Assembly: GCA_019915135.1 (NCBI GenBank)
Contig: JAHLMK010000005.1
Span: 682,001-746,000, forward strand
Direction: 5' to 3'
DNA length: 64,000 bases
Source of the DNA: Strobilurus pachycystidiatus
Lineage: Eukaryota; Basidiomycota; Agaricomycetes; Agaricales; Physalacriaceae
Shown piece after piece: positions 1 to 11,556 of this stretch (the first letter of the stretch is position 1; every line of letters starts with the position of its first letter). Under the pieces are notes generated by a model that searched no databases, was not told where the DNA came from, and worked only from the letters and a program-made list of their open reading frames with translations. Made by a program: the position numbers and the translations under genes.

Positions 1-1369
1 CTTCGCTGGTCGGACTGAGTGGCTCAGCAACAGACGAGGCATCAGAAAAGCTGTAGACAGAGGCGCGCTGAGATGGACGCGGAGAAACGACAGCGTTGGA
101 TTGGAGCTGCGGGGAAGCTTCGACGGATGATATACTGGCACGGGATCCGAAGAATCCGCCAATTTTCCGACTTAGCGGGACGGTCGAGGGGGACATTTGG
201 TTGTTGGGAGTGGTAGCGGATGGGGTGCTGGCGGATGGCTGATCAGCGGCGGCTTTGACGGAGGTATCAACTTTCCAAAGCTTGAAACCCCAGCCGCCAG
301 AGCCGTTGAACGGTTTCTTGGGTTCACCGGCTGGGGCTGATGTAGATACAAGGGCGGGAGCGTCGGATCCGACGTTGTTCTCCGCAATAAAATCGCGCAG
401 CGCCTTGACGCAGGTCTCGGACGCGTCCTTGGCTTCGGTGACCTCCTGCAGCTCGTGTCTTGTCTCTTCGAGCTCGTCCTTGACTGCAGACAACTCTTTC
501 CGCACCGACTCGAGCTCCATCTCGAAGGGCGCACGCAGTTCCGACTGCGGAGAGCGGCCATAGAAACCAGAGCTGCGGCGAGAAGCTTTGGTTGTTTCGG
601 TGGTGGTGGCGGGAATAAGGAGAGACTGGTCATCTTCGACAGTGATTGCGGACTGGGAGGATATACGTCTGTGGCCATTGGGTCGGGCAGTGAAGGACGA
701 GCCGGTGAGCGGTGTGAAGGAGGCCCTCTTGGACGAGGGCGGGCTGCCAAAGACAGTTCCCGCGCGCGACAGGTCCAACGCCATTGGGGCAGCACTCTGT
801 CTGCGGTTTTCTGATTGAAGCCTCATCAGCCCCCGCCTAGAAGGACAGTCAGAAGCCTAGAGCGAGTCAAGCAGAGTAGTGGCGTACCGGCTTTCTTCCA
901 CCTTGGACCTGAGCATGGTGATAGCCTCTTCGTCGTCCTTCAGTCGGCGCTTTGCGTCCGCATGGGCCTCCTCCAGGTCGGTTGCCTTGTCGGTCATGTG
1001 CTGCAGAGCATCGTTGAGCTCGGCTTCCTTTGCGGTGGAACGGGCCACGAGCTGCAGCAGGTCATCCCGTTCCTTGGTCATCTCGGCCATGCTCTGGCGC
1101 AGCTGCATTACGATGTGGGCGAGGACGTGTGGATCGAGCGATTCGCGCGCCGGTTGCGCGGCTGGATGGCTGGTAGCGTTGTGTGCCGGTGTGGAGGGCT
1201 GCGAGTCCATTTCAAGCTGGTGCTCAAGCTCGAGCGATAGGTCGATGGAGAAGGGCCGCTTGCTCTGTTGAATGTCCGGGAAGCTGTCAGCGGCGGAAGT
1301 GGGTGGCACGTCGAATTCAAGGTGGTTATCAGTCTGTTCGGACTGCTGTCGCAGCGTCATGTTGTTCAT
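1..1369 (-). CDS. coiled-coil protein, 3' end beyond window
   Basis: I do not recognise the family. Two exons are visible: 1369-888 and 836-1, joined over a 51-nt intron (837-887) with donor GTACGC and acceptor CTAG; phase fits (CG|G gives Arg). The reading frame runs off the left edge, so the C-terminus is missing. The first 85 or so residues are Ser/Pro/Thr-rich. They are followed by a Lys/Glu/Leu-rich heptad-like stretch to the end of exon 1, typical of a coiled coil. A second short coiled coil (MELESVRKELSAVKDELEE) lies in exon 2, then a motif with FIAENNVG and a WGFKLW segment, then a Ser-rich tail. Start: I used the MNNM methionine at 1369; the frame stays open to a Met at 1477, so a longer N-terminus or an upstream exon is possible. 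A scaffold or tether role would be a guess. Confidence 0.6.
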
Positions 1370-2774
1370 GGTCGTTAAGCAGAGGAAATCGTGTGGAAAC
1401 CGTTGTCGGTGTGGGAGAAATACGCTATGTTTTGTCACGTGGACGGCCCTGTACGTGTCAGATATTTGAAATGGCACCGCCAGCTGCAGCCATCCGCGCT
1501 CTCCTCCAAGCTTTATACCACACTGGCGCGCTTGGCTTTGTAGACTCTAGCTTGTGCTATTCAATCAATCAACCAACACTGTCGACGTCTACATCAATAC
1601 CCAATTCTCTACATGGCAACAGATGGTTACCCACATTTGTTCTATCTTCGGTCTGAGCCGGTCACACACCGTATTGCCTCCAGGCTGCGCTGATACTCAC
1701 CGTCCTCCCCGAGTGGAAACCCGGATGGACGCGCCCGTATTTACTGACTCTCACTGGAGTGTCTATATCAGACGGATTAGCCGTTTCGGTGTATTTCAGG
1801 ATGCTACTTTCTTGTCTTACACTATGCAGAGTCGCGTCCAGCTACTGTTTATAACACTCTCTGAAAATGATGGCTGTCGGTTTTGCTGAGATTGAGTTCA
1901 AGCACAGAATGATAATCCAGAGAGTCGGGAGGTGCACCGAAGGCGTGCACAACCCGACATATAATCATTAAATAATACAGAGATACAGAAGGCAGAGGAA
2001 AAGGAGGTACACTACATGCTACTTTCTAATAGGATATACACAGAGCATGTAGCGACAAATTAGACTAGAGATAAGTGTTCGAGGAAGTCAAGATCCGAGC
2101 GCAAAACAGTCCTGTCATCTCGCAAACTATCCACCCAACGATGAGACAATGCACCACGCGTCGCACTTACCCCACAGCTCGACTGACACCCCAGCGACGG
2201 CAAATCGACAAGTTAGGAAACAACCCCCGCCGCGTGGCGAGGGCGCTTTCATCTAGCTTTGGTCGTAAGCCACGGGAACTTGGCAGAGAACGGGCTGCGC
2301 GAGGACGCGAAGCGACTGCTGGCACATAACGGTAGTCGTCGTAAGACGCCCCGTGCCGCGTCAAGCTATCCGCGTCCTAGTCCGGTCGGTGGGTGTCGAG
2401 TCGGCTTGAAGTAGGGTAACCATGAAACCCCCAAGGCAAATCGACAAGTAGGGAACAACCCCTGCCGTGTGGCGAGGGCGCTTTCGTCTATCTTTAATCG
2501 TGAGCCATGGGGGTCTGGAGCGACGCGACTGGTCCTGTACATGGAGGCGCGAGACGTGTCATCGGAAGTCGGGTGTCGGGATTCGAGATGTTGAGGCGCG
2601 AGCGTGCGGAGATGCTGTGACTGGTAGCGCACTTGGATGGAGTAAAGGGAGAAATGGGCATAGCTGAGTATAGATGGAGAGACGGAAGGGAGAAATGGAG
2701 AAAGAGAAACGGAGGGGAGGCGGACGACCCAGATCTCGCCCTATAGAGGATCTGCAACCTGACGACCACCGGCC
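1370..2774. other. intergenic, holds a degenerate direct repeat
   Basis: About 1.4 kb between two minus-strand genes. It should hold the 5' region of the coiled-coil gene and the 3' region of the next one. I see no gene. The only structure I can support is the repeat pair annotated separately at 2199-2518. Confidence 0.5.
2199..2518. repeat. two-copy degenerate direct repeat
   Basis: Copy A is 2199-2280 and copy B 2435-2518, about 236 bp apart. Both begin GGCAAATCGACAAG, contain GTGGCGAGGGCGCTTTC, and continue through a matching TCTA...CTTT...CGT(A/G)AGCCA tract. On the minus strand both could encode a similar short peptide (DESALATR followed by GLFP), but neither sits in a convincing gene. 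They look like remnants of a dispersed repeat or of a local duplication. Confidence 0.6.
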
Positions 2775-4529
2775 TCACCGCATCCAGTGCAGGCTAAGAT
2801 TGATCGGAGGATCGCGTCTAAGAGGTTGCCGGCCGTTGGCTTCAGGAGGAGGAGGAGGAGGTTGGTTGTTGACAAAACCAGGGGCCACGCCGTGAGTCCA
2901 AGGCACAAACATTGTGGTCCCGATTGGCACAAAATGTGGGGCTGCTGCTGCGGCAGGTGGTTGTACGGGAGCGGCTGGCACAGGAGCAGGAGCAGCTAGA
3001 GGAGCAGGGGCTGCCGGTGCGAGAGCAGGAGCAAAAGCTACTGGTGCAGGGAGAGGCGCAGATGCAGGCAAGGGCGGAGGAGGGGCTGGAGGGGCTGGTA
3101 CAAATGGAGGAGGAGGAGGCGGCGCTGCTGATTGTTGATAATAGATAGATCCACCGGAAGGATTGGACTGGGCCTGAACGGCGATCGGTTGATGGGATGG
3201 ACCCTGGGGAGCTGAAAGAAAACCACGCGTCAGTATCCGCCTTTCATACTTATACCACCAAGACTTACCACTATCCAACCTGCGACGGGAAGTGGAAGGG
3301 CGCCCATCGTCCGAATCGGAGTCGTCATCGTCGCGCTTGCGCTTCGAGGACGGGGCTTGGGTGGAAGTAGAGGCCTCATTTCCTGAAAGAGAGTGAGTAC
3401 CATTCGTATCGCATGAAAGAAAAAGTCTGACCATCTGCCTCGAGACGAGAGCGTTGGCGTGCAGGTTGGATCTCTTCGTCGTCATCCTCAATGGCACGCT
3501 TGCGCTTCCCTTTCCCTTTGCCCTTGCCTTTGGGCGGAGAATCATCGTCATCATCATCGTTTGAGTCGCCGTCGTCGTCGACGATCATAGAGTCCTCGTC
3601 GTCAGCATCCTCATCATCGGAGGTACTGGCAGGAGCCTTGCCCTTACCCTTGTTCTTGCGCGGGCGGGGCTCTTCGTCCGAGTCGTCATCGACGCCGACA
3701 CCATCGTCGACAATGGCGGCATTGTTAGAGGGTCCTTCACCAGAGGACGAAGAAGAAGCATTGTCGACGGAGGTGTTGTCGGCGGCAGGGGGTCGAGCCT
3801 CGGTGATCTGTGCATTGGCGCGTTTACCTCCCTTACGCTTTGGGGTAGGCGAGACGGCGGGTTTGTCTGTGCCCTTATGCCCGCGAGGAGAGCGACGAAG
3901 ACCATAGACGGAAGGAGCGACAGCAGGAGGGGAGCCGACGTCGGAAGCAGCATTGTCGCTGATGGCGGTTTCCTGCGAATCACCTGGGAAGAAGTTAGGT
4001 GAGTGGGTGGCCTAGAGGAATCGTGGGTGCGACGTACCGACTGACTGAGAACCGGTATCAGAGTCGGGGGAAGCAGCGAGGGCGGGCTCTCCCGCTGTGG
4101 GCTGGACTGCATTAGCAGTCGGTAGGTAGTTATTAAGGGGAGACCCTTCATGGCCATCTACCGATTCCTCTACAGCGGAATCGGCAGCAGCGGAAGGGCC
4201 CGTCTTGGGCTGCTCGTCTTTCTGGTTGGACTTGGAGTCTCCAGAGGGTTTGGCTTTGGCCTTGCCTACAGAAAGGTGAGCGAGAGAATTATGAGAAAGT
4301 GCTGTCAGCGTACCCTTGACGGCTTTGACGGCCTTCTTCCCAAGGTTCTTAACGGCTAGGGAGTATTAGTATGCGATAGAAATGGCGACAGAGTGCACGT
4401 ACCTTTCTTGCCGTTCTTGATAAGGCCTTTAATCTTCTTCCCAGTGGCCTTGGGTTCAGGTGCAGCCTCAGGCTGGGTGGCCTGGGCGTTCAAGGCAGCT
4501 GCCTTTGCGCGACTACGAGTTTCGACCAT
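2775..4529 (-). CDS. low-complexity acidic/basic protein with Pro/Ala-rich C-terminus
   Basis: Unrecognised family; 499 residues after joining six exons: 4529-4403, 4355-4314, 4265-4038, 3983-3432, 3382-3269 and 3211-2775. All introns are 47-57 nt, GT-AG, and the coding total is a multiple of three. The N-terminus starts MVETRSRAKAAAL and is Lys-rich. The middle alternates acidic runs (DDDGDSNDDDDDD) with basic runs (KGKGKGKGKRKR, a likely nuclear localisation signal). The last exon is Pro/Ala-rich with polyproline blocks. The composition suggests an intrinsically disordered nuclear or chromatin-associated protein, but that is inference from composition only. GA-rich coding repeats produce long spurious frames on the opposite strand. 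Confidence 0.7.
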
Positions 4530-6023
4530 GTTGGATGTTGGATGATGGTGTGGTTGGGTTGGTGATTGTGCAGAGGGTAGCAGAGTGAGTTCTCGGGCGG
4601 GGAGAGCTCGATAGATGTGGTATGAGTGAAGAAAGCCCTCGAATAATGACAGATGCTTTATACCCTCAGTTTGTAGCATTGATCGATTGCCTATTTGGGA
4701 GAAGAATAAGAACCGGTCGCATGACGCTGGCTAAAGCGGCGGTCACCCTGAAACAAAGGGCTCGGCATCGCTGGTCCAAGGTTCGGCATCTGGTCAAAGA
4801 CCTCTTGAGTGGCGTGCGGCTGGTCAAAGACACGACCGCCACGGCGCACATGCGATGCTACAGATGGTCAATGCAACGACAATGATACGGTCTACCTCTC
4901 GTACGTGCCCGATGTACCGCAATACCAAGTACGGACCGGTACTTTGTTCTCAAGTCGCTGAACGCCACATGATAGCAGTGGCAATATCAAGTCTGAGGTT
5001 GCTAGATCCACAAGAGGAATGCACAAACAAATATGTGGGTCTTGTTCCAAGTATCCTGCTCATTGCGGTATACAATAAAATAAAAGGACAAGCTAGCCTC
5101 AACTGGAACAAGGATCATGAGCAACCATCAATGAACAACATTTGACTTGCTCTGACCGAATATGTAACAAGCAGATCACTCGGCGCTCTTCCTGATCTTT
5201 TGTTCCTCAGTATCATTACGCATGAGGCAGTGAAAAGCACTAGGGAGACAAGGCGAGGGTAAGATGAAGTTCGGTTACCCACGACAACAGTCCGCAGATA
5301 GCTCGGCCTGTGTTGTCCTTGCATTGCGGGTGTTCGTTCGTCAGGTATCCACTTTCGCTCTCTCGAAGTACGTCTTCCATCGCAGTTGATTACCTCTCTG
5401 TCTCCAGATTGCCTTGAGCTTTTTAATGCAGAGTGTCGTCTATTTTTCGACAAAGTATGGAGACTCTGGGTCCAAGGGCTACCGAGGGAACGAAGGCCGG
5501 TATGGAAAAGTGGATGGGCGTCGGGCGACGGAGGAGAAGGAAAGTCAGACTTCGAAGCGATTGCTAAACATGTATAAATTGTGCCTTTACCTCAAAGTCC
5601 GTTGCCGCTGCGCCACAGATCGCGGCTTGATCATTAACCTGTACGTTCAACAGAACGTTGTCATCCAAGGAATCGCTCAGACTGCAATTTTTGGCTGCGT
5701 TGAGCACTTGATCATGGATCCTCCACTTCTTCAGCACTTCAGTACTTTAGTGCTCACAGAGCCTTCGCAAAGGTCCCAGGTTCAAAAGTTTTCGACATCA
5801 CCAATTAAGTCAGTACCAAACTCAGAATTCAATTTTCCCAAGATTATACGGTCTAGCCTATTCGCAGTCAATTCCCGGTACGTGCTAGTCCCGGACGACT
5901 GAGGCACGCCGCACGACCATTATAATCGTGATAGCAGGTTCGCCTGTTCTACTACTACCGTCAAGGCCGACAGCGACTTTTCCGTCGTTTCAGCGTGTCA
6001 GATAAAATGCTGGAACGCCCACC
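4530..6023. other. intergenic, no gene seen
   Basis: About 1.5 kb between divergent genes. Open frames up to 162 codons exist around 5414-5902 but show no recognisable motif, no plausible splice context and no coding-like composition. I see no repeat or RNA gene here. Confidence 0.4.
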
Positions 6024-6033
6024 TATATATAAG
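6024..6033 (+). promoter_or_regulatory. TATA box of the secreted kinase-like gene
   Basis: TATATATAAG lies 40-49 bp upstream of the ATG at 6073. The spacing leaves room for a transcription start a few bases before the ATG, hence a very short 5' leader. It is one of the clearest TATA elements in the window and suggests a regulated gene rather than a constitutive one. Confidence 0.6.
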
Positions 6034-6072
6034 GGCACCACAGAGAGACGTCTCTCCCACTCGACCTGAACA

Positions 6073-7081
6073 ATGCTATCGATTCTGACGTCCTTCACCC
6101 TTGCTGCCGTCGTGCTTAGCGCGTTGTCTATACCCACTGCCGATCAAGCCATCCTCGCACCCGATAACAATACCGCCACTTCTCCCAGGCCCTTTGCTGT
6201 ATGCCCCGACGACCACTGGATAGCCCTGGGGGATACTGTAGAATGGGCAAGTGCTGTTTTCTCTTGCACTGTCGAAACTTCGAATGACACCGTGTTTAGA
6301 TGGAGCGTATAACGCTGAGAGGCGACTCGCCGAACTGCTTGTACCTCCTTCCAAATGGTTGGGCTAAACGTAAGCCGGCAGTGGCAAAAACCGCACTCAA
6401 TGCAGGGGTCAAGTACAAGGAGCATGAAAAGGATGGCCTCTTGCAGGTAAGCTCGTAGAAACACCAGCCATTTTGATTCGAAATGAACGCTTACACGCCG
6501 TAGATCGGAGAATTATTCGCATCGGGTCAAGACCCTCATACCGGACGTTGGTGGCTCGTCATGGAGCAACAGTATGGCATGTATCTCGAGAATACCCCTG
6601 CTTTCAAGTTCTACACTGGCCCAGGTACGTTTGTTGTTTGCCTACTATCCCGTTTGGCGTTCATTGGCATCCTAACGTGTCCACGCATTCAGGTAAAGAC
6701 CGAATGAAATGCTTCGAGTTCCTCGGAAGAGTGTATCATGCTGTGGGTACCAGGGTGGCCCAATATGTGCAGGACTATGGCGCATTGCACCAAGACATTC
6801 ACCTCGGCAACGTATTGCATTTGCTATCGTCAGTCGTGAATTTTCACTGACATGTCGCGGCTGTAGCTGTTATTCAACTACGCCGGCGAGATAGCACATC
6901 TAGTGGATTGGGAACATTGGAAAACAGTCCCCCAGTCTGATGACAGTGTAAAGGAGGCTGTATGTGCATGTTGCTTATCGTCTGTCTTCCTATGAACTGA
7001 CCCACATTATCTTAGTATGAAAATGCGTACCAGGCAGCGGTAGCCCTCGTTCCCAAAGACACAACATGTCCTCTCGAATGA
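6073..7081 (+). CDS. predicted secreted protein-kinase-like fold protein
   Basis: Six exons (6073-6246, 6300-6446, 6504-6624, 6693-6811, 6867-6959, 7016-7081) join to 239 residues. Residues 1-22 form a typical signal peptide (MLSILTSFTLAAVVLSALSI). The rest carries the core kinase-fold landmarks in order: Lys88 in AVAK (beta3), a hinge-like LVMEQQYG near 125-132, HQDIHLGN with Asp182 and Asn187 (catalytic loop), and LVDWEHW with Asp201 where DFG would be. The C-lobe is short and ends soon after, so this is a minimal kinase-like protein, closer in style to aminoglycoside-phosphotransferase/RIO-like folds than to classical Ser/Thr kinases. Intron 1 has a GC donor (GGCAAGT); the GT alternative inside it breaks the frame. 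Substrate unknown; activity outside the cytosol is inferred from the signal peptide. Confidence 0.72.
6247..6299 (+). other. GC-AG intron in the kinase-like gene
   Basis: The donor reads TGG|GCAAGT and the acceptor TTTAG. Splicing here joins codon TGG to ATG in phase 0 and opens a continuous frame through the rest of the gene. Without it the frame stops at 6310-6312. GCAAGT is the usual GC-donor consensus. Confidence 0.65.
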
Positions 7082-7288
7082 TGGATAGTATCACTCAGAT
7101 AAATAGCACCCATGACTGATGCACGATGTATCGGTTCTCAAAAACTTACACGCGCCATACTGTATGATTCTCAGAGTCAGAGAAGGCATCTTCTTTTCGT
7201 AATACAAGTACAATTCATTGGCTACATTTACATTTACATCGTTATATAGAGCAAGATTGACATTTTAGGAAACCGACGCGGTTTTCTA

Positions 7289-10200
7289 TCACACGATGGG
7301 CGTCTTCTCCAGATTCCAGTAGCTCTCAGCGTACTCCATGATGCAGCGATCGGAGCTGAACTTGCCCATCTATCAAAGAACATTCAGAATCAAGAACGGC
7401 GATGAGGATAGAGTAGCCTACCCTAAGAGTCGTCCGGATCGACTTTTTCACCCATTCGGTCTTGTCGAGGTACGCCTCATCCACCATCTTGAGCGCAGCG
7501 ATGTCTGTACACACATACCAAATGTAAGAAACCCAACACAAGTCACCAAGTTTTCACAGAAGCTTACAGGAATCAAAGTCATCCGTGAGAAGGTAGTAAT
7601 CGCCGTGACGGATGGTGTTCAAAAGCCTGTTCCGCGCGCGTCAGTATTGTGCCCTCATTCTTACAGTGGTATAAGAAGTACGCACGGCTCATAAATACTA
7701 CCATCACCGAAAATGCCGGAAGAAATCTTGTTGAGAACGTTCGCGAGCGCGGGACACTTTTCCTCAACGGGGACGGGATGGTAGCGATGCTGGTGGCGCA
7801 GGTCCTCGACGACACTACAAGTCATCAGAATGTAAGTATCGCCCATGCCATCAAAACTAATGATATACTGACGGCGTGAGATGTCCAAAGAAGACTGTCC
7901 AAAGCATGAACAATGACTGAGAATGCACAAATTGGACGTCACTCACAAACGTTCTCTTCCCCAACTTCCTCGGCAATCTCTATATTGGCACCATCTACGT
8001 TTCACAATCGTCTGTCAGCACAGCACTTCCAGTCCTCCTCCGGAGCACTCACCAACGGTACCAACAAGCAGACCACCGTTCAAACAGAACTTCATGTTCG
8101 ACGTGCCCGACGCCTCCGTGCCAGCCGTGGAGATGTGCTGCGAGATATCCGACGCAGGGATGAGGACCTCCGCAACAGAGACAGAGTAATCAGGGATGAA
8201 GTAGAGCGAGAGGTAATCCTTGGTATCGGGATCTGCGTTGATCACTCGCGCGACGTTCACGATCAGCCGGATGGTCAGTTTCGCAATGAAATCTAGAATC
8301 AGGATCAGTCAAGAAGAAAGGGATGATTGTCACTGGACAAACAGGCAGGCGCGGCCTTTCCAGCGAAGAAGACGACACGCGGGTTGACCTTCTTTCTCTC
8401 CTCCGCAGACATTGCCTTCAAGCTCAGGTATCTCTGCAGAACAGTGTTGTCAGTCCTTCATGCCTGGCAGCAAATAGAAAGACAGGTCACGCACATGGAT
8501 GACACCGAGGATGTTCAACGTTTGACGCTAAGAAGCGATACTGTAAGCATCATTCTCTTTCCCCAAGCAGATATGACCCACCTTATACTCGTGCAGACGC
8601 TTGATCTGAACATCGAACATCGCATGGGTGTTTATCTTCAACCCAAGAGTCGTCTCCACGAAGTGCGCCAAGCGCTCCTTGTTGCGCTGCTTGACAGCGG
8701 CCCACTCCTCTCGGAAAGCTGCGTCCTCGGTCTTGGGCAAAAGCTCCTTGAGCAATTCCAAATTCTTCAGCCACACACTCTTGTCGACCTTGAGAGTCTT
8801 CGAGATGAGCGAAGAGAGCTCGGGGTTGCACTACAAGATATAGATTAGGTAAAGCAAAAAAGACAGCACGTCCATTAGAACGCACCTGGTCGAGCCAACG
8901 ACGGGGAGTAACTACAGCAAACATCAGTCTCAATTCACAAGAAGTTCCGTCAAAGACTTACTTCCGTTCGTAACGTTGCTAAACTTGCTGATCCCCTCGA
9001 AATCCACAAAGTCCTTGAGGATAGTCGTCTTGACCAAGTCACTGTGCAGCTCCGCGACACCGTTGACTTTTTTGCTGCCTACACATTTCATCCGTCATCA
9101 GTCAAGGAGCGTGATCACGACTGTAAAAACCCACCGATACAGGCGAGGTGGGCCATGCGGACTTGTTGCGGGTATCCCTCTAAACACAGGTTACTTCAAC
9201 CAATTTCCTGACCGAGGAGAAAAAAAGACAAACCCTCTATCAAAGACATCCTGCCCAGACGTTCCCGATCTCCAGGGAACTTCTTCTCAACAGCTTGGAG
9301 GAAGTACATGTTCTAAATAACACCATGACCCATCAGCGCGTAGCGAACAGATTATGAAATAGAACTCACAATGTCAAAGATGATCTGCATGTGTCTGTGA
9401 TCCATGATAAGCCATACATGTCACGAATGAGAAATTTGGACAAACCTAGGCAGAACATGTTCCAACAGCGGGACGGGCCACTTCTCGAGCGCTTCCTGCG
9501 TGTTGTTTAGCTGTCTTCTACACAAAGAAGGGTGATAAAGCAACGCACCGGCAAGACGGTATGGTTGGTGTAAAAGACCGTGTTGGTCACAATTCCCCAA
9601 GCCGTGCCCCAGTCCAGCTCCTCCTCGTCGATGAGAATACGCATCAGCTCGGGGATCGCGAGCGTTGGGTGGGTCTACAGTCAGGTCAGTATAATTGCAC
9701 GGGAAATACGACAAGACCGTGTACATCGTTGAGCTGCACCGCGATATCTTCAAAGAATTTAGAAAATTGACTTGCTCATACAAACGAGACGTACAATCGG
9801 GAACTTCAGTGATAGGCTTCCCGAGGTTCTTGAAGCGGCGGAGCATATCCGCAAGACTGGCTGCGGTCCAGAAGCTAGTAGCCACTTTTGAGATGAGCAA
9901 ATGAGTGAAGAAGACAAGGACATACTATTGCTGCTTCAAGCGGAGTTCCTTTCCGACTGGAAAGGGATGATTAGGACGGGAAGAAAGGAGTCATCGAGAC
10001 GCTCACAAGTGCTATAAAAGCATGAGTATCATCGAAAGAGTTCACAATGCAAAGACATACGTATGGTCGTTGGGATACAAGACAGAAGTGATGGCAGAGG
10101 CACTGTTAGACGCGGCAACGGCACCCTCGTAGCTTCCAGCTGGCAATACAGTCAGTAATACTCAAGGACGAGAGTCGAAATACCAACCATTGAACGAATT

Positions 10201-11511
10201 CAAATCAAACCCGCTCTTGGGCTTACTCTCCCAAAGGCGCAGATTGTTCGTCGTCTTGGTGTAGCATCCCGGAATCATGACATCGTATGCAACGGCCAAA
10301 ACTTCCTGTCCGCCGTACCAGTGTGCCTTTGACGTACCATCGTTGAGGCGGTCAGCCTGGCCATAGAAGCGAACCTCGTAAGACACGTCGAGACGCGGAA
10401 GCTGATTGCACAGAATGAGCGTTATGGAAATCAGATTGGGATTAGATAGCCTACCTCCCAGGGGTTCTGGTTGTCTAGCCATGGGTCCGGGGCCTCGAGC
10501 TGCTGGCCTTCGGGGGAGATGAGCTAATGGGCAGATGATTAGATGGCAGTCAGAAGAGGCAGTGAGAACTTACCTGTTGGAAGATACCGTACTTGTAGCG
10601 TAGGCCGTATCCCCAAACAGGCAGTTCCTATGGAAGAGGAAACACGGTCAGAAGGTGACAAACGCGACGATGATGCCGGAAGTACTTGCCTGGGATGCAG
10701 AAGAGTCGAGGTAGCAGGCGGCCAAGCGTCCGAGACCGCCGTTTCCGAGGGCTGCGTCGCGTTCCTGCTCGAGGATGTCTTCGATAGAGAATCCAAGGTT
10801 CTTGACACCTTCGGTGTATTGGTCCTTCAATCCAAGATTTAGAAGCTAAGCAAGGAGAAGTAAGTCTAAACGAAAGAAGAAGAGGATAAACCGTGGCATA
10901 CCGCGTTATCCAGGGTACGTCCCATGAGAAACTCGAGAGAGAGATAGTAAGCCCTCTTGGGCGCCTTGCGCGTGTACTGGAGCTGCGTATCATTCCAGTT
11001 GAGCTACAGAGCGGCTATGTCAGATCCAGGTCAAGGGCAGGGCATGACACGCACGATGAGGTTGTCGCGGACAGCCAGCGCAGCGGCCTGGTAGGCGCCG
11101 AGGTTGTCTGTGGCAGCCCTGTCAGCGTCGGCATTGGCGGGCTCGGCGGAGTTGCGCACCAAGATTATACGCCTGGCGCGCCAAAGACGTCTGGACGTGG
11201 TTGACGAAGGACTTTGTGATCGAGCCGACATCTGGCACGATCGACGCCGAATTAGTCGCCGTCGGCATCGTCAGCGGCAGCGGCAGCTCGCACCTGTGTC
11301 TATCCCGCGCTCGCTGGACTTCCACGTCTTCTCGTCACCTCTGGGCCATTTCTCCTTGCCAGCCTCGTCTGTCTCTGGGAGGTATCCTGCGTGACGATCA
11401 GCTGCGTGCTCATCGCCGCCGACAGCGAGCTCGCTCACCGGTCAGAGTCCTGACGTGTCGCCTGGGGCGCGCTGGCTTGCCAATGGTCTTTGGGTCGATA
11501 ACGGAAGTCAT
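7289..11511 (-). CDS. GPH1: glycogen phosphorylase
   Basis: Cytosolic enzyme that releases glucose-1-phosphate from glycogen using pyridoxal phosphate. After splicing, the protein shows the family blocks in order: [97 protein letters not shown] then [31 protein letters not shown] then ITPRRWLDQ, and [15 protein letters not shown], which holds the PLP lysine. It ends [11 protein letters not shown] count about 30 introns, so it is extremely exon-rich. Two are unusual: a GC-AG intron at 10628-10689 and the pair flanking a 5-nt exon (10007-10011). Start ATG at 11511 ([13 protein letters not shown]); a TATA-like element lies 40 bp upstream. Near-complete length for the family; no lesion seen. Confidence 0.95.
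10007..10011 (-). other. GPH1: 5-nt microexon of glycogen phosphorylase
   Basis: Read on the minus strand the sequence is TATAG|CACTT|GTGAGC. The exon upstream ends ...GACCATAC (10061) and the next starts TCGGAAAGG (9956). AC+CACTT+TC gives ACC ACT TTC, so the protein reads [16 protein letters not shown], matching the family pattern [14 protein letters not shown]. Skipping it shifts the frame at once. The two flanking introns are 49 nt (10012-10060) and 50 nt (9957-10006), the normal size here. Confidence 0.8.
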
Positions 11512-11550
11512 GGTGGATGCAAGAAGGCAAAGCCTACCTTGCGCCGGTGA

Positions 11551-11556
11551 TTTATA
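11551..11556 (-). promoter_or_regulatory. TATA-like box of glycogen phosphorylase
   Basis: Minus-strand TATAAA about 40 bp upstream of the ATG at 11511, the same spacing as the TATA box at 6024. A position-based call; no other promoter element was identified. Confidence 0.4.

Noticed and set aside
172..795. Long minus-strand open frame of 207 codons
   Set aside because: The coiled-coil gene runs through the same bases on the same strand in another frame, with good phase across its intron; this frame is an Arg/Pro/Ser-rich shadow.
2199..2518. Long terminal repeats of a retroelement
   Set aside because: The copies are only 82-84 bp, 236 bp apart, with no primer-binding site, polypurine tract or polymerase between them.
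3491..3907. Plus-strand Ser/Glu-rich frame
   Set aside because: Antisense of the acidic repeats of the gene at 2775-4529; composition is a mirror artefact.
5414..5902. 162-codon plus-strand frame
   Set aside because: No motif, no splice context and no coding-like composition.
10012..10060. Frameshift mutation in glycogen phosphorylase
   Set aside because: The apparent frameshift disappears when the 5-nt exon is included; all neighbouring motifs are intact.
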